Part shown: piece after piece, positions 21,674 through 33,145 of the stretch
How the letters are laid out: each line of letters starts with the position of its first letter
Position numbering within the stretch: position 1 is the first letter of the stretch
NCBI RefSeq assembly: GCF_004122095.1
Contig: NZ_SAWZ01000009.1
Span: 1 to 64,000 of the forward strand
From: Pseudoxanthomonas composti
GTDB lineage: Bacteria > Pseudomonadota > Gammaproteobacteria > Xanthomonadales > Xanthomonadaceae
Direction of reading: 5' to 3'
Length of the DNA: 64,000 bases
Position numbers and translations under genes: made by a program
The notes under the pieces: generated by a model
Told to the model about the DNA's origin: nothing
The model's input: the letters and a program-made list of their open reading frames with translations, nothing else
Database searches by the model: none

Positions 21674-22931
21674 CGGCTTCGGCAGCCTGGTGTTGTCCGA
21701 TGGCAGGTCGAACTTCGCCTTCGATTCGCCGCGGCTGCGGCTGGCGCGCGCGCTGTGCACGCTGGCGGTGTTCGCCTTGCCGGCCTTTGTCATCTCCACC
21801 CCCTGGGGGCTGCGTCCGGCGACCTTGCTGACCCTGCTGGCGGTCGGCCTGGCGCCGGACTGCCTGTGGCATCACCTGCGGTTGTTGCGTCGACCGTTGT
21901 TGGTGCTGACCGCCATCGCGGTCCTGGTATCGCTGGTGGTGTCGATGTCGGTGCTGGTCCACGACACCGGCTGGCGCGAGGCGGACAGCCGCGGGCGCAC
22001 GCTGGTGATGCCGATGGCGTTGCTGATCACCGTCGCCTTCCGCCCGCCGCGTGCCGCGCTGTGGGGCGGGGCGGTGGTCGGCTTGCTGGGCGCCTGCGGG
22101 GTGGCGCTGTGGCAATACGTCCACGGGGTGCCGCGCGCCGACGGCTGGACCAACGCGATCGTCTTCGGCGACATGGCGGCGGTGCTGCTGGTGGTGGTGG
22201 TGTTCTTCCGCGCCTCCGGGCGGATGCCCTGGGTGGTGCTGGGAACCCTGGCGGGAGTGACGGCCGTGGTGCTGAGCGGCAGCCGCGGGACCTGGCTGGC
22301 GCTGGGCGTGATCGCGCTGACCGGCCTGCTGGCCGGCAGGCGCGCGCGCTGGTGGGAGCTGCTCGGCGTGGCCGCGCTCGGCCTGGCCGCCGCGCTGGTG
22401 CTGAGCCCGAAGGTGGAAGAGCGCATCACCGCGCTGCAGGGCGACCTGGCGCGCTACTCGCGCGGTGACATGGACTCTTCCTCCGGTGCGCGCATCCAGC
22501 TGTTGCAGCTGGCGGGCAAGACCTTCCTGGCCCATCCCGGGACCGGGGTGGGCGTGGGCAAGTTCGACCGCGCCATCCATGCCGAGCCGCTCTGCCAGGT
22601 GCCGCGTACCGAGGGCGAGGAAGTGTGCCGGCTCAGCCACGCGCACAACGACCTGGCCGAGTGGGGCGCCACCATGGGCGCGCCGGGCGTGGTTGCGCTG
22701 GTGGTGCTGTATGGCCTGCCGCTGTGGCTGTTCGCGCGGCGCTCCTTCGCCCGGCCCTTTCCGCGGCGTTCGCGCAGTGCGGCACTGACGGGCGTGACCC
22801 TGGTGCTGGTGTTCATTATCTGTGGGCTGACCCAGTCGCTGTTCGCCCACCAGCTCACCGCGACCAGCTATGTGTTGCTGGTCGGCATGTTGCTGGGCTT
22901 CAGTCTGCGCGAGAACCCGCAGAAGGACTGA
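21660..22931 (+). CDS. O-antigen ligase family (WaaL-like) membrane protein
   Basis: A 423-residue protein with about ten hydrophobic segments. The large periplasmic loop near residues 270-340 ends in CRLSHAHNDLAEWGATMGAPG, carrying the conserved His of the Wzy_C/WaaL family. A cytoplasmic-side GSRGTWLALG motif precedes it. It is predicted to join O-polysaccharide or a related glycan to the lipid A core in the periplasm. It begins inside the end of the ArnT-like gene. Confidence 0.85.
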   Translation: MVKTDGFGSLVLSDGRSNFAFDSPRLRLARALCTLAVFALPAFVISTPWGLRPATLLTLLAVGLAPDCLWHHLRLLRRPLLVLTAIAVLVSLVVSMSVLVHDTGWREADSRGRTLVMPMALLITVAFRPPRAALWGGAVVGLLGACGVALWQYVHGVPRADGWTNAIVFGDMAAVLLVVVVFFRASGRMPWVVLGTLAGVTAVVLSGSRGTWLALGVIALTGLLAGRRARWWELLGVAALGLAAALVLSPKVEERITALQGDLARYSRGDMDSSSGARIQLLQLAGKTFLAHPGTGVGVGKFDRAIHAEPLCQVPRTEGEEVCRLSHAHNDLAEWGATMGAPGVVALVVLYGLPLWLFARRSFARPFPRRSRSAALTGVTLVLVFIICGLTQSLFAHQLTATSYVLLVGMLLGFSLRENPQKD

Positions 22932-22963
22932 AAGGAAGCTTGAGTAACACCCACAGATTGCCT

Positions 22964-23857
22964 TTAGGGGTCGATCGAGACTGACTCAAGGCGCAGATCC
23001 GGCGCTTGGATCCCGGTGTGCGCGTCGATGCCCGCCTCGCAGCGGGTGAGGCCGGCGCGCACGGTCTGCAGGAACAGGGCGTTGTTCGGCAGGGTCGCCT
23101 CGTCCACATCGGCCTGGGCGCGGCTGCGGTGCTCCAGGTGCCCGGCCAGCGCGGCCCACTTCAGCGGGTGCTTGGCGATGCCGGCGTTGCCCAGGCGCGC
23201 GACCAGCTCGCGGTCTTCGGCGCCATAGCCTTCCATGCGCTCATCGAAGCCGTTGCAGGCCAGCAGGTCTTCGCGCCACAGGCCCATGTTGCAGCTCATC
23301 ACCCGTCCGCCTGGCCTGCGCGCCTTGCGCCGGGCCAGCCAGGGCGAACGGAACGCGTAATGCCGCGGCATCGCATCGAAGGCGCGGTAGTCGGCCTGTG
23401 CCAAGGGCGAGAACACCGGCGCCTTGCCGGCCATCACGCGCTCGGACTCGGCCTGGGTCCACTTGATGCGCCCGCCCTGCATCAGCGCGCCGCGGCGGGC
23501 CAGCGCCAGATGGTCGGCAATGAAATCCGGGTGCAGCACCATGTCGCCATCGATCAGCACGATGTACGCGCTGCGCGCCACGGCGATCCCGCGGTTGCGG
23601 CAGCGCGCGGCGCGAAAGCCCAGGTCCTCCTGCCAGACATGGCGCAGGGCGCAGGGGAAGTGCGCTGCGCGGGCCCGCAGCAGGGCGCTGGTGGACTCGC
23701 TTGATCCGTCATCGGCGACGATGACCTCCTCCGGCAGCCGGCGCTGCCAGGCGATGCTGTCCAGCACGCGCGACAAGGCCTGTGGCCAGTTGTAGGTCAG
23801 CAGGACGACGGACACATCGCGTGGTCTTTCGTCAGATGCGGACGCCGCGAGGGTCAC
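22964..23857 (-). CDS. Family 2 glycosyltransferase (chondroitin-polymerase-type fold)
   Basis: A 297-residue soluble GT-A enzyme. Motifs are VSVVLLTYNWPQALSRVLDSI, VIVADDGSSEST, a DxD-type VLIDGDMVLHPDFI, and GYGAEDRELVARL in the acceptor region, resembling bacterial GT2 polymerase domains. The likely GTG start at 23857 overlaps the stop of the preceding glycosyltransferase gene (GTGA), so translation is coupled. Probable role in LPS core or O-glycan synthesis; the sugar is unknown. Confidence 0.83.
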   Translation of the reverse strand: MTLAASASDERPRDVSVVLLTYNWPQALSRVLDSIAWQRRLPEEVIVADDGSSESTSALLRARAAHFPCALRHVWQEDLGFRAARCRNRGIAVARSAYIVLIDGDMVLHPDFIADHLALARRGALMQGGRIKWTQAESERVMAGKAPVFSPLAQADYRAFDAMPRHYAFRSPWLARRKARRPGGRVMSCNMGLWREDLLACNGFDERMEGYGAEDRELVARLGNAGIAKHPLKWAALAGHLEHRSRAQADVDEATLPNNALFLQTVRAGLTRCEAGIDAHTGIQAPDLRLESVSIDP

Positions 23858-24702
23858 GCCGGCTCGCTCGGCTTCGGACCCGGCGCGCGCGCAGGGGTGA
23901 CCACCGGCTGTCCATGCTGCAGCAGCCACAGCATGATGGTCTTCTGGCGCACGTAGTTGGCGCTGACGTAGGACTCGATCAGCCCGGGCCAGCCATCGAG
24001 GAAGCCGCCGCGCAGCAGCCAGCCGCGCCAGAAGCGCCAGGCCGGCGACAGGATCAGCTTGGCCAGGCTGGCGCGCTTTCCGCGGGAGAACTCGTACTCG
24101 GCCATCATCCGCGCGTAGCGCTGCTTCTTCTCCAGCAACTGCATGAAGGAGCGATAGGGATGATGCAGCAGGTCGCCTGCCAGCGTTTCGACCTTGCCGT
24201 CGATGGATACCGCCTCGTGGATCTCGCGCTCGCCGCGCCAGCCGCCGCGGCGGCGGTCGAACAGGCGCAGCACGTGATCGGGATAGGCGGTGCCATGACG
24301 CAGGAAACGGCCGTAGTACTCGGACAGGCGGGCGAAGCGATAGCCCGGCGCGCGGGAGAAGCCGGCATGGCGCTCGGCCTGGATCGCGGCGCGCAGGGTC
24401 GGGTCCACGCGTTCGTCCGCATCCAGGCACAGCACCCAGTCGTGGCTGGCCTGGTCCACCGCGAACTGCTTCTGGCTGCGGAAGCCGTCGAACGGCCGCG
24501 ACAGCACCCGCGCACCCATGGCCTGGGCCACGGCCTGGGTGCCATCGGTCGAGCCGGAATCCACCACCACGATTTCCTCGCAGAAAGCCAGCGAAGCCAG
24601 GCAATCGCCAATGCGGTCGGCCTCGTTGAAAGCGATGATGCAGGCCGAGATCGGCAAAGCCGTGGCGTGGGCGGCCGGGGGTGGGCGGGGAGCGTCGGAC
24701 AT
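23854..24702 (-). CDS. Family 2 glycosyltransferase (WaaE/KdtX-like)
   Basis: A 282-residue enzyme. It begins with a Pro/Ala-rich stretch, then ISACIIAFNEADRIGDCLASL, EIVVVDSGSTDGT, RPFDGFRSQKQFAVDQA, LCLDADERVDP (DxD) and a C-terminal amphipathic region (KLILSPAWRFWRGWLLRGGFLDGWPG). These are the marks of the LPS core glucosyltransferase group typified by WaaE. First gene of a two-gene unit with the following glycosyltransferase. Confidence 0.87.
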   Translation of the reverse strand: MSDAPRPPPAAHATALPISACIIAFNEADRIGDCLASLAFCEEIVVVDSGSTDGTQAVAQAMGARVLSRPFDGFRSQKQFAVDQASHDWVLCLDADERVDPTLRAAIQAERHAGFSRAPGYRFARLSEYYGRFLRHGTAYPDHVLRLFDRRRGGWRGEREIHEAVSIDGKVETLAGDLLHHPYRSFMQLLEKKQRYARMMAEYEFSRGKRASLAKLILSPAWRFWRGWLLRGGFLDGWPGLIESYVSANYVRQKTIMLWLLQHGQPVVTPARAPGPKPSEPA

Positions 24703-24813
24703 GCACGCAGTCGTCGGTGGCGAGGGGATACAGCCTAGCAGCGCGCGGGCAGGACCCGGGCAGCGGGCCGATGCGATAATCCGGAGCTGTAAGCCTTGCC
24801 ACGGGAGCGCCGC

Positions 24814-25845
24814 GTGCCGCGTCACTATCTGCTTTACGGGTCAGAGCGCTACGCGCTGGCCATCCTGCGGCCGATCCAGGCGGCCATCCGCGCGCGCGGC
24901 GACGAGGCGGCCTGGTTCTTCGATGGCCCGGGCGCCGAGGACCTGGCCGCGGACGAGACCCTGCTGACGGTGGCGCAGGTGCGCGCGTGGAAGCCGTACG
25001 CGGTGATCACCTCGTCCAATGCCGTGCCGCATTTCTTTCCCGGGGTGAAGGTCGAGACCTTCCACGGTTTCGATGCCGGCAAACCGCGCCACATCTACAT
25101 CCGCGGGTTCTTCGATCTGTACTGCACCACCGGGCCAAAGGACACCGCCGCCTTCGGTGCCCTGGCGCAGGAGCTGGGACACTTCGCGGTCAAGGAGACC
25201 GGCTTTCCCAAGATCGATCCGTTCATGAGCCAGCTGGGCGATGCACCCGAGCCGGTGCGCCGCCCGCCGGTGATCCTGTACCACTCCACGTTTTCGCCTT
25301 CGTGGAGCGCAGCGCCCATCCTCTACGACGAGATCGCGCGCCTCTCGCGCACGGGCGAGTTCCGCTGGATCGTGACCTTCCACCCGAAGATGAACCCGGA
25401 GATGGTGGCCAAGTACAAGGCGCTGCAAAGCGAGCACCTGCACTTTGCCGAGAACGACAACATCCTGGACCTGTTCCCGCAGGTGGACATGATGTGCTCG
25501 GACACCTCCTCGGCGCTCAACGAGTTCCTGCTGACCTACAAGCCCGTGGTGACCTTCAAGAACCGTCGCCCGGGACCGCAGCTGATCGATATCGACGACC
25601 CGGCACAGTTCGAGCCGGCGATCCGGCGCGCGCTGTCGCGTCCGCCGCAGCTGATGGCGGCGGTCAAGGCGTTTGCCGACCAGCTGCATCCCTATCGCGA
25701 CGGGCGCTCAAGCGAGCGCGTGCTGGAGGCCATCGACCAGTTCGTGGCCGAGGGCGGACGCAGCCGCAGACCTAAGCCGATGAACCTGTGGCGCAAGCTC
25801 AAGATCCGCCGCCGCATCGGCTACTGGGGGCCGGCAGGTTATTGA
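24814..25845 (+). CDS. CDP-glycerol glycerophosphotransferase-like protein
   Basis: A 343-residue soluble protein of the GT-B type with the second-half pattern of TagF/TagB-like enzymes: VILYHSTFSPSWS, IVTFHPKMNP, NILDLFPQVDMMCSDTSSALNEFLLTYKPVVTFKN. The conserved His and the S-D-T-S-S nucleotide/phosphate-binding block are present. A GGGAG six bases before GTG 24814 favours that start over the upstream TTG. In a Gram-negative it more likely decorates a surface glycan with a polyol phosphate than builds teichoic acid. It is divergent from the glycosyltransferase pair. Confidence 0.78.
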   Translation: MPRHYLLYGSERYALAILRPIQAAIRARGDEAAWFFDGPGAEDLAADETLLTVAQVRAWKPYAVITSSNAVPHFFPGVKVETFHGFDAGKPRHIYIRGFFDLYCTTGPKDTAAFGALAQELGHFAVKETGFPKIDPFMSQLGDAPEPVRRPPVILYHSTFSPSWSAAPILYDEIARLSRTGEFRWIVTFHPKMNPEMVAKYKALQSEHLHFAENDNILDLFPQVDMMCSDTSSALNEFLLTYKPVVTFKNRRPGPQLIDIDDPAQFEPAIRRALSRPPQLMAAVKAFADQLHPYRDGRSSERVLEAIDQFVAEGGRSRRPKPMNLWRKLKIRRRIGYWGPAGY

Positions 25846-25914
25846 GTCGTCGCCGGGCCTGCGCTGCAGGTTCGCCGCAGCCTCCCGCGCCGTCGGCCTG
25901 CCTGGCGGCGTGAA

Positions 25915-27438
25915 CTACCAGCGCAGCCGTTGCCGCGCCATGGCGTGGCATAGCGCGGCGTGCAGCGCCTGCGCCTGGGCCAGTGGCAGGTAGGGGATGC
26001 GCAGCGCCGGTGCGGCGGAGGTGGCACCGGCGGTGTCCAGCAGCAGCGAGGCGGTGCCGAAGCGGCGGTCCAGCGGCGAGCGCTCCAGGCGCAGGGCCTG
26101 CAGCTTGCCGAGCTCGGCAAAGCGCCACCAGCGCGACCACCAGCCGCCGCGCACGGCGATCAGGTCCTGGTCCATCGACCAGCCCATGCGCCGCATCTCG
26201 CGGTAGGACTTCAGCGCCGACCACGGCAGCCACAGCAGCGGCAGCCAGCCCCAGTCGCCCCAGCGCCAGACCGCCGCGGCGGTAAGCATCGGAATCAGGC
26301 ACAGCGCCGGCAGGCTCAAGCGCCACCAGTGACGCGCCGGGATCGACTGCCACTGCGACGGCGGCCACTGCACGCCGGGCAGCACGTGGTGCACCAGCGC
26401 ATCGCAGGCCGCGGGGGTGGCCAGCGGCGCCAGCTCCTTGAGCGCGCGCGCGCCCTGGTCCTGGCGCTCGGCCACCGCCGTGTCCACGCGCAGGCTGCGC
26501 CGGCCGAACAGGCGATGCAGCACGCCTTCCTCCAGCGTCCAGGACTGGATACGGCGACGCGAGACGCTGGTGCGCAGGCGCGTGAGCAGACCGCGTTCCA
26601 CGGTCAGCCGGCGCTCGTGCTCGCTGAGTCGGAAGCCGTGGTACTGCAGCAGCGCCAGCAGCACCGACAGCAGTCGCAGGGCAATGAGCGCCAGGCCGGC
26701 CAGAACCACGGCGGTCAGCACGCCCGCCATCCAGCCCAGGTGCAGCGCGCTGGCGTAGCCATAGGCCTGGCGGCCATAGAACTCGATGAAGTTGGCGACC
26801 ACGCGCTCGGGGAAGAACTGGTAGGTCGCACCGAAGGCGGCCGCCACCGCCAGCATCCCGCGGTTGGAGATCAGCCCCAGGCGGACGACCTCGGCGGGCG
26901 GCAGGGCCAGCAGGGTGTCCGAGGCCGCCGCCGTTGGCGCCTCGGCGGCCTGGGGCGCGCTGCCGCGGTGGCGCACCTGCTGCTCCAGCGCCAACGCCTG
27001 GTCCAGGCGCAGCACGCGCATTTCCGCTTCCGGCTTGCTGCCGCCGGCCGACTCCAGCCGCACCTCGGCCACGCCAAAGGCGCGATGCAGGAGGCTCTGG
27101 TGAACGCCGACGTTGTGGATGCGCGCGAAGGGAATCTCGCGCACGCTGCGGTTGAGCCAGCCACTGCGCAGGGTCAGGCCATCGCGGCCGATCCGGTAGC
27201 GGAAGGTCAGGTAACGCAGGATCGAGCTGGCCACCAGCACGGCGATGACGATCAGCGAGGCCAGGTGCTGCCAGGGCTCGTCGCGTTGGGTGCGGCCGCC
27301 GAAGATCAGCAGCGCGCCCAGCGGCACGATGAACTGCTTGAGTTGCTGCAGCAGCACGAACAGCCACGACCACGGATGCAGGCGGCGTTCTGCCATGTCC
27401 TCCCGCGGCGCGGAAGGCGGATCGAGCGCCTCGCTCAC
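25915..27438 (-). CDS. Bacterial PH (bPH2) domain membrane protein, YdbT-like
   Basis: A 507-residue protein with repeated units of a hydrophobic hairpin followed by a bPH2 domain. Examples are RYRIGRDGLTLRSGWLNRSVREIPFARIHNVGVHQSLLHRAFGVAEVRLE and, later, RLTVERGLLTRLRTSVSRRRIQSWTLEEGVLHRLFGRRSLRV. It starts at a GTG that overlaps the stop of the smaller PH-domain gene upstream, the YdbS-YdbT pair layout. The function of this pair is not established; the cytoplasmic face of the inner membrane is likely. Confidence 0.85.
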   Translation of the reverse strand: MSEALDPPSAPREDMAERRLHPWSWLFVLLQQLKQFIVPLGALLIFGGRTQRDEPWQHLASLIVIAVLVASSILRYLTFRYRIGRDGLTLRSGWLNRSVREIPFARIHNVGVHQSLLHRAFGVAEVRLESAGGSKPEAEMRVLRLDQALALEQQVRHRGSAPQAAEAPTAAASDTLLALPPAEVVRLGLISNRGMLAVAAAFGATYQFFPERVVANFIEFYGRQAYGYASALHLGWMAGVLTAVVLAGLALIALRLLSVLLALLQYHGFRLSEHERRLTVERGLLTRLRTSVSRRRIQSWTLEEGVLHRLFGRRSLRVDTAVAERQDQGARALKELAPLATPAACDALVHHVLPGVQWPPSQWQSIPARHWWRLSLPALCLIPMLTAAAVWRWGDWGWLPLLWLPWSALKSYREMRRMGWSMDQDLIAVRGGWWSRWWRFAELGKLQALRLERSPLDRRFGTASLLLDTAGATSAAPALRIPYLPLAQAQALHAALCHAMARQRLRW

Positions 27439-27941
27439 AGGGCGTCGTCGTGGTGGTCGAGCTGCCGCGCCAGGCGGTCGCGCAGGCGTTCGGCATCGTG
27501 CTGGTCCAGCCCGGCCACCGCCACCGCGTTGAGCTTGGTGCCGGCGGTATGCACCACCAGGGTAGACAGGCCGACCGAGCGCTCCAGCGGACCGCGCTTG
27601 AGGTCCAGGTGCTGCACGCGCGAAAGCGGTACGCGGGTCTCGGTCTGCCACCAACGCCCGCGGCGCAGGCCCAGGCTGTCCTCATCCAGCCGCCACTGCG
27701 TGGCCCGATGCCGGCGCACGCCGATCCAGCCGCCGATCACCAGCCCGGCCACGCCCAGGCCCAGCAGGGCCAGCCACCACCCGGTGGGGTGCCACAGCAA
27801 CAGCGGCCCACAGCCGGCCACCAGCAGGGTGGTGGCCATGCCGACCGCGCCACCCAGCGCGGCCAGGCGGGCGCCCCGGGAGGGCAGCGGCTTCCAGTCT
27901 TCTTCGGTCGCGGGCGGTGCAAGGTCTTGGACGGCGGACAC
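27435..27941 (-). CDS. Bacterial PH domain protein, YdbS-like
   Basis: A 168-residue protein with two hydrophobic segments (about 25-75) followed by one bPH2 domain (WRLDEDSLGLRRGRWWQTETRVPLSRVQHLDLKRGPLERSVGLSTLVVHTAG). It is the usual small partner of the YdbT-like protein encoded next, with which it overlaps by 4 nt. Confidence 0.87.
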   Translation of the reverse strand: MSAVQDLAPPATEEDWKPLPSRGARLAALGGAVGMATTLLVAGCGPLLLWHPTGWWLALLGLGVAGLVIGGWIGVRRHRATQWRLDEDSLGLRRGRWWQTETRVPLSRVQHLDLKRGPLERSVGLSTLVVHTAGTKLNAVAVAGLDQHDAERLRDRLARQLDHHDDAL

Positions 27942-28019
27942 GCGATCGATCCTTCGAGGGGGCGCCGGGAGCCTATCACTCCCGCAGCGGCTTGCCTCGC
28001 CTGCGCCGGGGCCAGGCGC

Positions 28020-29153
28020 TCAGCGCGAGGAGTGGATCAGGGCGTCCACATCCAGCGCATGGCCGGCACGCGCGGCCTTGGTGCGCAGGTAGTGCTCGTT
28101 CTCGGCGGTCAGCAGGCCGGTGACCGGCTCGCGGCCGACCACGTCCACCCCGGCCGCGCGCAAGCGCTCGACCTTGGACGGGTTGTTGGACAACAAGGTG
28201 ATCCGGCGAATGCCGAGCAGCCCCAGCATGGCCGCGGCGGCATCGTAGCGGCGCTCATCGGCGCCAAACCCCAGCTGCGCGTCGGCATCGATCGTGTCCA
28301 GGCCGTCGTGCTGGTAGCCGTAGGCGCGCATCTTGGCGGCGATGCCGGTGCCGCGGCCTTCCTGGTCCAGGTACAGCAGCACGCCGCCGCCCAGCTCCTT
28401 GAGCCGCAGCAGGCCATGGCGCAGCTGGTCGCCGCAGTCGCACTTGAGCGAGCCGAACAGGTCGCCGGTCAGGCAGGACGAATGCACCCGCACCGGCACC
28501 ACCGCGTCGGCATCGGGATGGCCGACGATGATCGCCACCTGGTCGCGCTGGGCCACCCCGCCACGGAACACCGCGAACTGGGTCATGCCGATATCGCGCA
28601 GGGGCACCGGTGAGCGCGTCACCAGCGCGTACTCGCGGGCGGCCTGCTGCGCACCTTCGCTCAGGTCGGCCAGGGAGATCCGGTCGCAGCCATCGAAGCA
28701 GCGATCCTCGGCCGCAAGCCTCACCGCCACCAGCGCCGGCAGCAGCAGGCCCAGGCGGGCCACTTCCACCGCGGCCGCATCCAGCGCATCGCCGGGCTGC
28801 CAATCGCGGGGTGCGCTGGCATCGCGCAGGTACCCCAGCGCGGCCAGGTCGGCGTAGTCCACCTGGGCCAGGGCGAAGCGGGCACCCGTGGGCGCCTCCA
28901 GGCCGAGCACCTGCGCCCGCGGCGGCGGCACGAACAGGTACTGGCGCTGGCCCGCGGCCTGGACGAAGGCGGCGTAGCTCTGCTGGGTGCTGCCGTCCAG
29001 GGCGATGAAGGCCAGGCGCTGCTCGCCGTCTTCGATCACCACCGGCCGCCCGGAGCGCAGCTCGGACGCGGCGCGCTCGCAGCGGATCGCGGCCGGATTG
29101 CCGAACAGCGGGGCGGCAGGAGGGGCGGCAGTGGAGGTATGGGGGTGGGTCAT
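28020..29153 (-). CDS. ribA: GTP cyclohydrolase II
   Basis: A 377-residue enzyme of riboflavin synthesis that opens the GTP ring. The C-terminal half is a complete RibA domain: VPVRVHSSCLTGDLFGSLKCDCGDQL with the three zinc Cys, YLDQEGRGTGI with GTP-binding and catalytic residues, and LLSNNPSKVERL. The roughly 180-residue N-terminal part recalls the extra domain of some proteobacterial GTP cyclohydrolase II proteins; I see no complete DHBP-synthase motif there, so this is not a bifunctional RibBA. Confidence 0.92.
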   Translation of the reverse strand: MTHPHTSTAAPPAAPLFGNPAAIRCERAASELRSGRPVVIEDGEQRLAFIALDGSTQQSYAAFVQAAGQRQYLFVPPPRAQVLGLEAPTGARFALAQVDYADLAALGYLRDASAPRDWQPGDALDAAAVEVARLGLLLPALVAVRLAAEDRCFDGCDRISLADLSEGAQQAAREYALVTRSPVPLRDIGMTQFAVFRGGVAQRDQVAIIVGHPDADAVVPVRVHSSCLTGDLFGSLKCDCGDQLRHGLLRLKELGGGVLLYLDQEGRGTGIAAKMRAYGYQHDGLDTIDADAQLGFGADERRYDAAAAMLGLLGIRRITLLSNNPSKVERLRAAGVDVVGREPVTGLLTAENEHYLRTKAARAGHALDVDALIHSSR

Positions 29154-29305
29154 GACACGGGTCCGGAACCGAAAGCCGCCGGCGGGCGGTCGCTCGGGTC
29201 TTTCATGGCGTCCGCTGGGCCCAAGGGCAAGGGGCGCCGGGGAAGGGCAGGGCGCTTATTCTCGCGCAGGCCGGGCTGGCTTGCCGCGGAACGCTGCGAT
29301 CTGGA

Positions 29306-29510
29306 AGCCAGGAGTGAGCGGAGAGGAGTGAGGAGTGAGTAAAAGCCAGGAGTGAGCGCAGAGGAGTGAGGAGTGAGGAGTGAGTAAAAGCCAGGAGTGA
29401 GCGGAGAGGAGTGAGGAGTGAGTAGAAGCAAGTGCGCAGCCGGTTGATCGCGGGCCTCCTGCGCACGCCCTTGCCTTTGCTCACTCCTCACTCCTCTCCA
29501 CTCACTCCTC
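29306..29510. repeat. GAGGAGT heptamer array (locus D)
   Basis: The string AGCCAGGAGTGAGCG recurs at about 29306, 29344 and 29389, each followed by GAGGAGTGAGGAGTGAGT-type heptamers. An inverted array (CACTCCTCACTCCTCTCCACT..) lies at about 29478-29508, just before the acyltransferase stop. The two arms could pair. Layout is nearly identical to locus A. Confidence 0.85.
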
Positions 29511-29511
29511 G

Positions 29512-30429
29512 CTAATGCGGATGACGTTCCGTCGCATACGGATTGGCCTCCCCACTGCCCGGCGGCCGCAGCGTGTACCGCTTGTAGGTCCACTGGTACT
29601 GGGCGGGGTCGCGGCGGGCGACGTGCTCGATCTCGGCGTTGAGCGCGGTGGCGGCGGTGACCGGGTCGGGGTCGGCGATGGCCGGTGCGACCGGGCGCAC
29701 GTGCAGGGCGAACTCCAGGTCCGGGCCGATGCGCTCGCACCAGCACAGCAGCACGGTGGCGCCGGTGCGCTCGGCCAGGCGGTTGACCAGGGTCATGGTC
29801 AGCGCCGGCACGCCGAAGAACGGGGCGAATACGCCGTCGCCGGCCTTGGGCTGCTGGTCGGGCAGGATGCCGACCGCGCCGCCTTCCTTGAGCACCTTGA
29901 ACAGCTGGCGCACCGCTGGCCCCTCGGCGCGCACCTGGCGGATGTTCTCCGCGGCCCGGGCCTGCAGCAGGAAAGCATCGCCCACGGCCGACTCGGGCGG
30001 GCGATACACGATGGAGATCGGCCCGCGCGAGGACAGCCACTGGTTCAGCAGCTCCCAGTTGCCGAAGTGCGGGGCAGCCACGATCAGCCCTTTGCCCGAG
30101 GCCAGCGCCGCGTCGTACAGGTCCTGGCCGTAGCGCTCGCGCAGGCGCGCCAGGTTCTGCCCGGCCGGCTGGCTCCACAGGCGGAAGGTCTCCAGCGTCT
30201 GCCGCGCGCTGGTGCGCAGGACCGCGCGCTGCAGGTCCTCGCGCTGGCTGGGCAGCAGCTCGGGATAGGCCAGCTCCAGGTTGCGGCGCGCCACCCGGCT
30301 CTCGCGTGCGTCCAGCCGCAGCCACAGCCAGGCGATGCCATCGGCCAGGCGACGCAGCCAGGGCCAAGGCAGGGCGGTGAGCAGGGCGACGGCGCGATGG
30401 AGCAGGGCGGCCAAGGTGTGCGGCTTCAT
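29512..30429 (-). CDS. Lipid A biosynthesis acyltransferase (LpxL/HtrB-like)
   Basis: A 305-residue inner-membrane acyltransferase. An N-terminal hydrophobic anchor precedes the active-site HFGNWELLN (HX4E), then PISIVYRPPES, and later GGAVGILPDQQPKAGDGVFAPFFG. It is predicted to add a secondary acyl chain to Kdo-lipid A. The ATG at 30429 places the anchor directly at the N-terminus; the frame upstream is open but non-coding. The acyl length cannot be told. Confidence 0.9.
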   Translation of the reverse strand: MKPHTLAALLHRAVALLTALPWPWLRRLADGIAWLWLRLDARESRVARRNLELAYPELLPSQREDLQRAVLRTSARQTLETFRLWSQPAGQNLARLRERYGQDLYDAALASGKGLIVAAPHFGNWELLNQWLSSRGPISIVYRPPESAVGDAFLLQARAAENIRQVRAEGPAVRQLFKVLKEGGAVGILPDQQPKAGDGVFAPFFGVPALTMTLVNRLAERTGATVLLCWCERIGPDLEFALHVRPVAPAIADPDPVTAATALNAEIEHVARRDPAQYQWTYKRYTLRPPGSGEANPYATERHPH

Positions 30430-30532
30430 CCGCGCAGTGTAACGGCCCGCTTTTCTGGCGCCGGCTTGCAATCGCACCAGGCCGCCGCCATCTGGCAGTA
30501 CATCGTTCCCGCGGATGGAGTCGCAGCCCGCC

Positions 30533-30973
30533 ATGCTCTGCCTGATCCAGCGTGTCAGCCGCGCCTCGGTGGAAGTGGAAGGCCGCACCATCGGCGCGAT
30601 CGGGCCGGGGCTGCTGGCGCTGGTGGCGGTCGAGCCTGGCGACACGGACGCGCAACTGGCGCGCATGGCCGAGCGCCTGCTCGGCTACCGGGTCTTCGCC
30701 GACGAGGCAGGGCGGATGAACCGATCGGTGGCCGATACCGCCGGCGGCTTACTGCTGGTCAGCCAGTTCACCCTGGCGGCCGACACCCGCTCGGGGATGC
30801 GCCCCAGCTTCACCAGCGCCGCCCCGCCGCAGGAGGCAGAAGCGAAATTCGACCGCTTCGTGGCGATCTGCCGTGAAAAACACGCGCCAGGCGTTGAAAC
30901 CGGGCAGTTCGGCGCCCATATGGTGGTAAGCCTGGTCAACGACGGTCCCGTGACCTTTCTGCTGCGGAGCTGA
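30533..30973 (+). CDS. dtd: D-aminoacyl-tRNA deacylase
   Basis: A 146-residue enzyme that hydrolyses D-aminoacyl-tRNA, protecting translation. It shows [17 protein letters not shown] at the start, the catalytic [18 protein letters not shown] block and the C-terminal NDGPVTFLL (NxGPVT) signature. The start at 30533 gives the standard Dtd N-terminus; an in-frame ATG at 30515 adds six residues that do not fit the family. Confidence 0.95.
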   Translation: MLCLIQRVSRASVEVEGRTIGAIGPGLLALVAVEPGDTDAQLARMAERLLGYRVFADEAGRMNRSVADTAGGLLLVSQFTLAADTRSGMRPSFTSAAPPQEAEAKFDRFVAICREKHAPGVETGQFGAHMVVSLVNDGPVTFLLRS

Positions 30974-31162
30974 CGTTGAGGCAGGCAGGCCGCAAGACCT
31001 GCGGCCGTGGCGCGATATTCGGCGACTGGATCGGTCGCTGCGGTTGGCGCGGTGCGAGCTGCGACACCGAGCGCGCGATGCAACCTGCGACACGACTTTG
31101 AACGTTCTTCAACGGCCTTCCTGAACGGAAGGTCAAAACCGGACGGGAAAGCCCCCGGCTGG

Positions 31163-31168
31163 TATAAT
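31163..31168 (+). promoter_or_regulatory. rpoD proximal promoter -10 box
   Basis: A perfect TATAAT lies 43 nt before the rpoD start. No good -35 is seen at 16-18 nt upstream (GGTCAA at 31131 is off-spacing), so it may be a weak or activated promoter. Confidence 0.5.
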
Positions 31169-31211
31169 GCTAGGTTCCCTTATTTCCTCTCAGACGGCGG
31201 CGCAAGCACTC

Positions 31212-33092
<1,881 letters not shown>

Positions 33093-33115
33093 TCCGCATC
33101 GCCCCTGGCGAACAC

Positions 33116-33145
33116 CGAAAGGCCCTGCATCCGCAGGGCCTTTCG
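33116..33145 (+). terminator. rpoD terminator
   Basis: A 13-bp stem CGAAAGGCCCTGC / GCAGGGCCTTTCG with loop ATCC lies 24 nt past the rpoD stop. The A- and T-containing arm ends would work in both directions; the T-run is short. Confidence 0.75.

Noticed and set aside
28020-29153. Bifunctional RibBA
   Set aside because: The N-terminal part lacks a complete DHBP-synthase motif; only the GTP cyclohydrolase II half is convincing.
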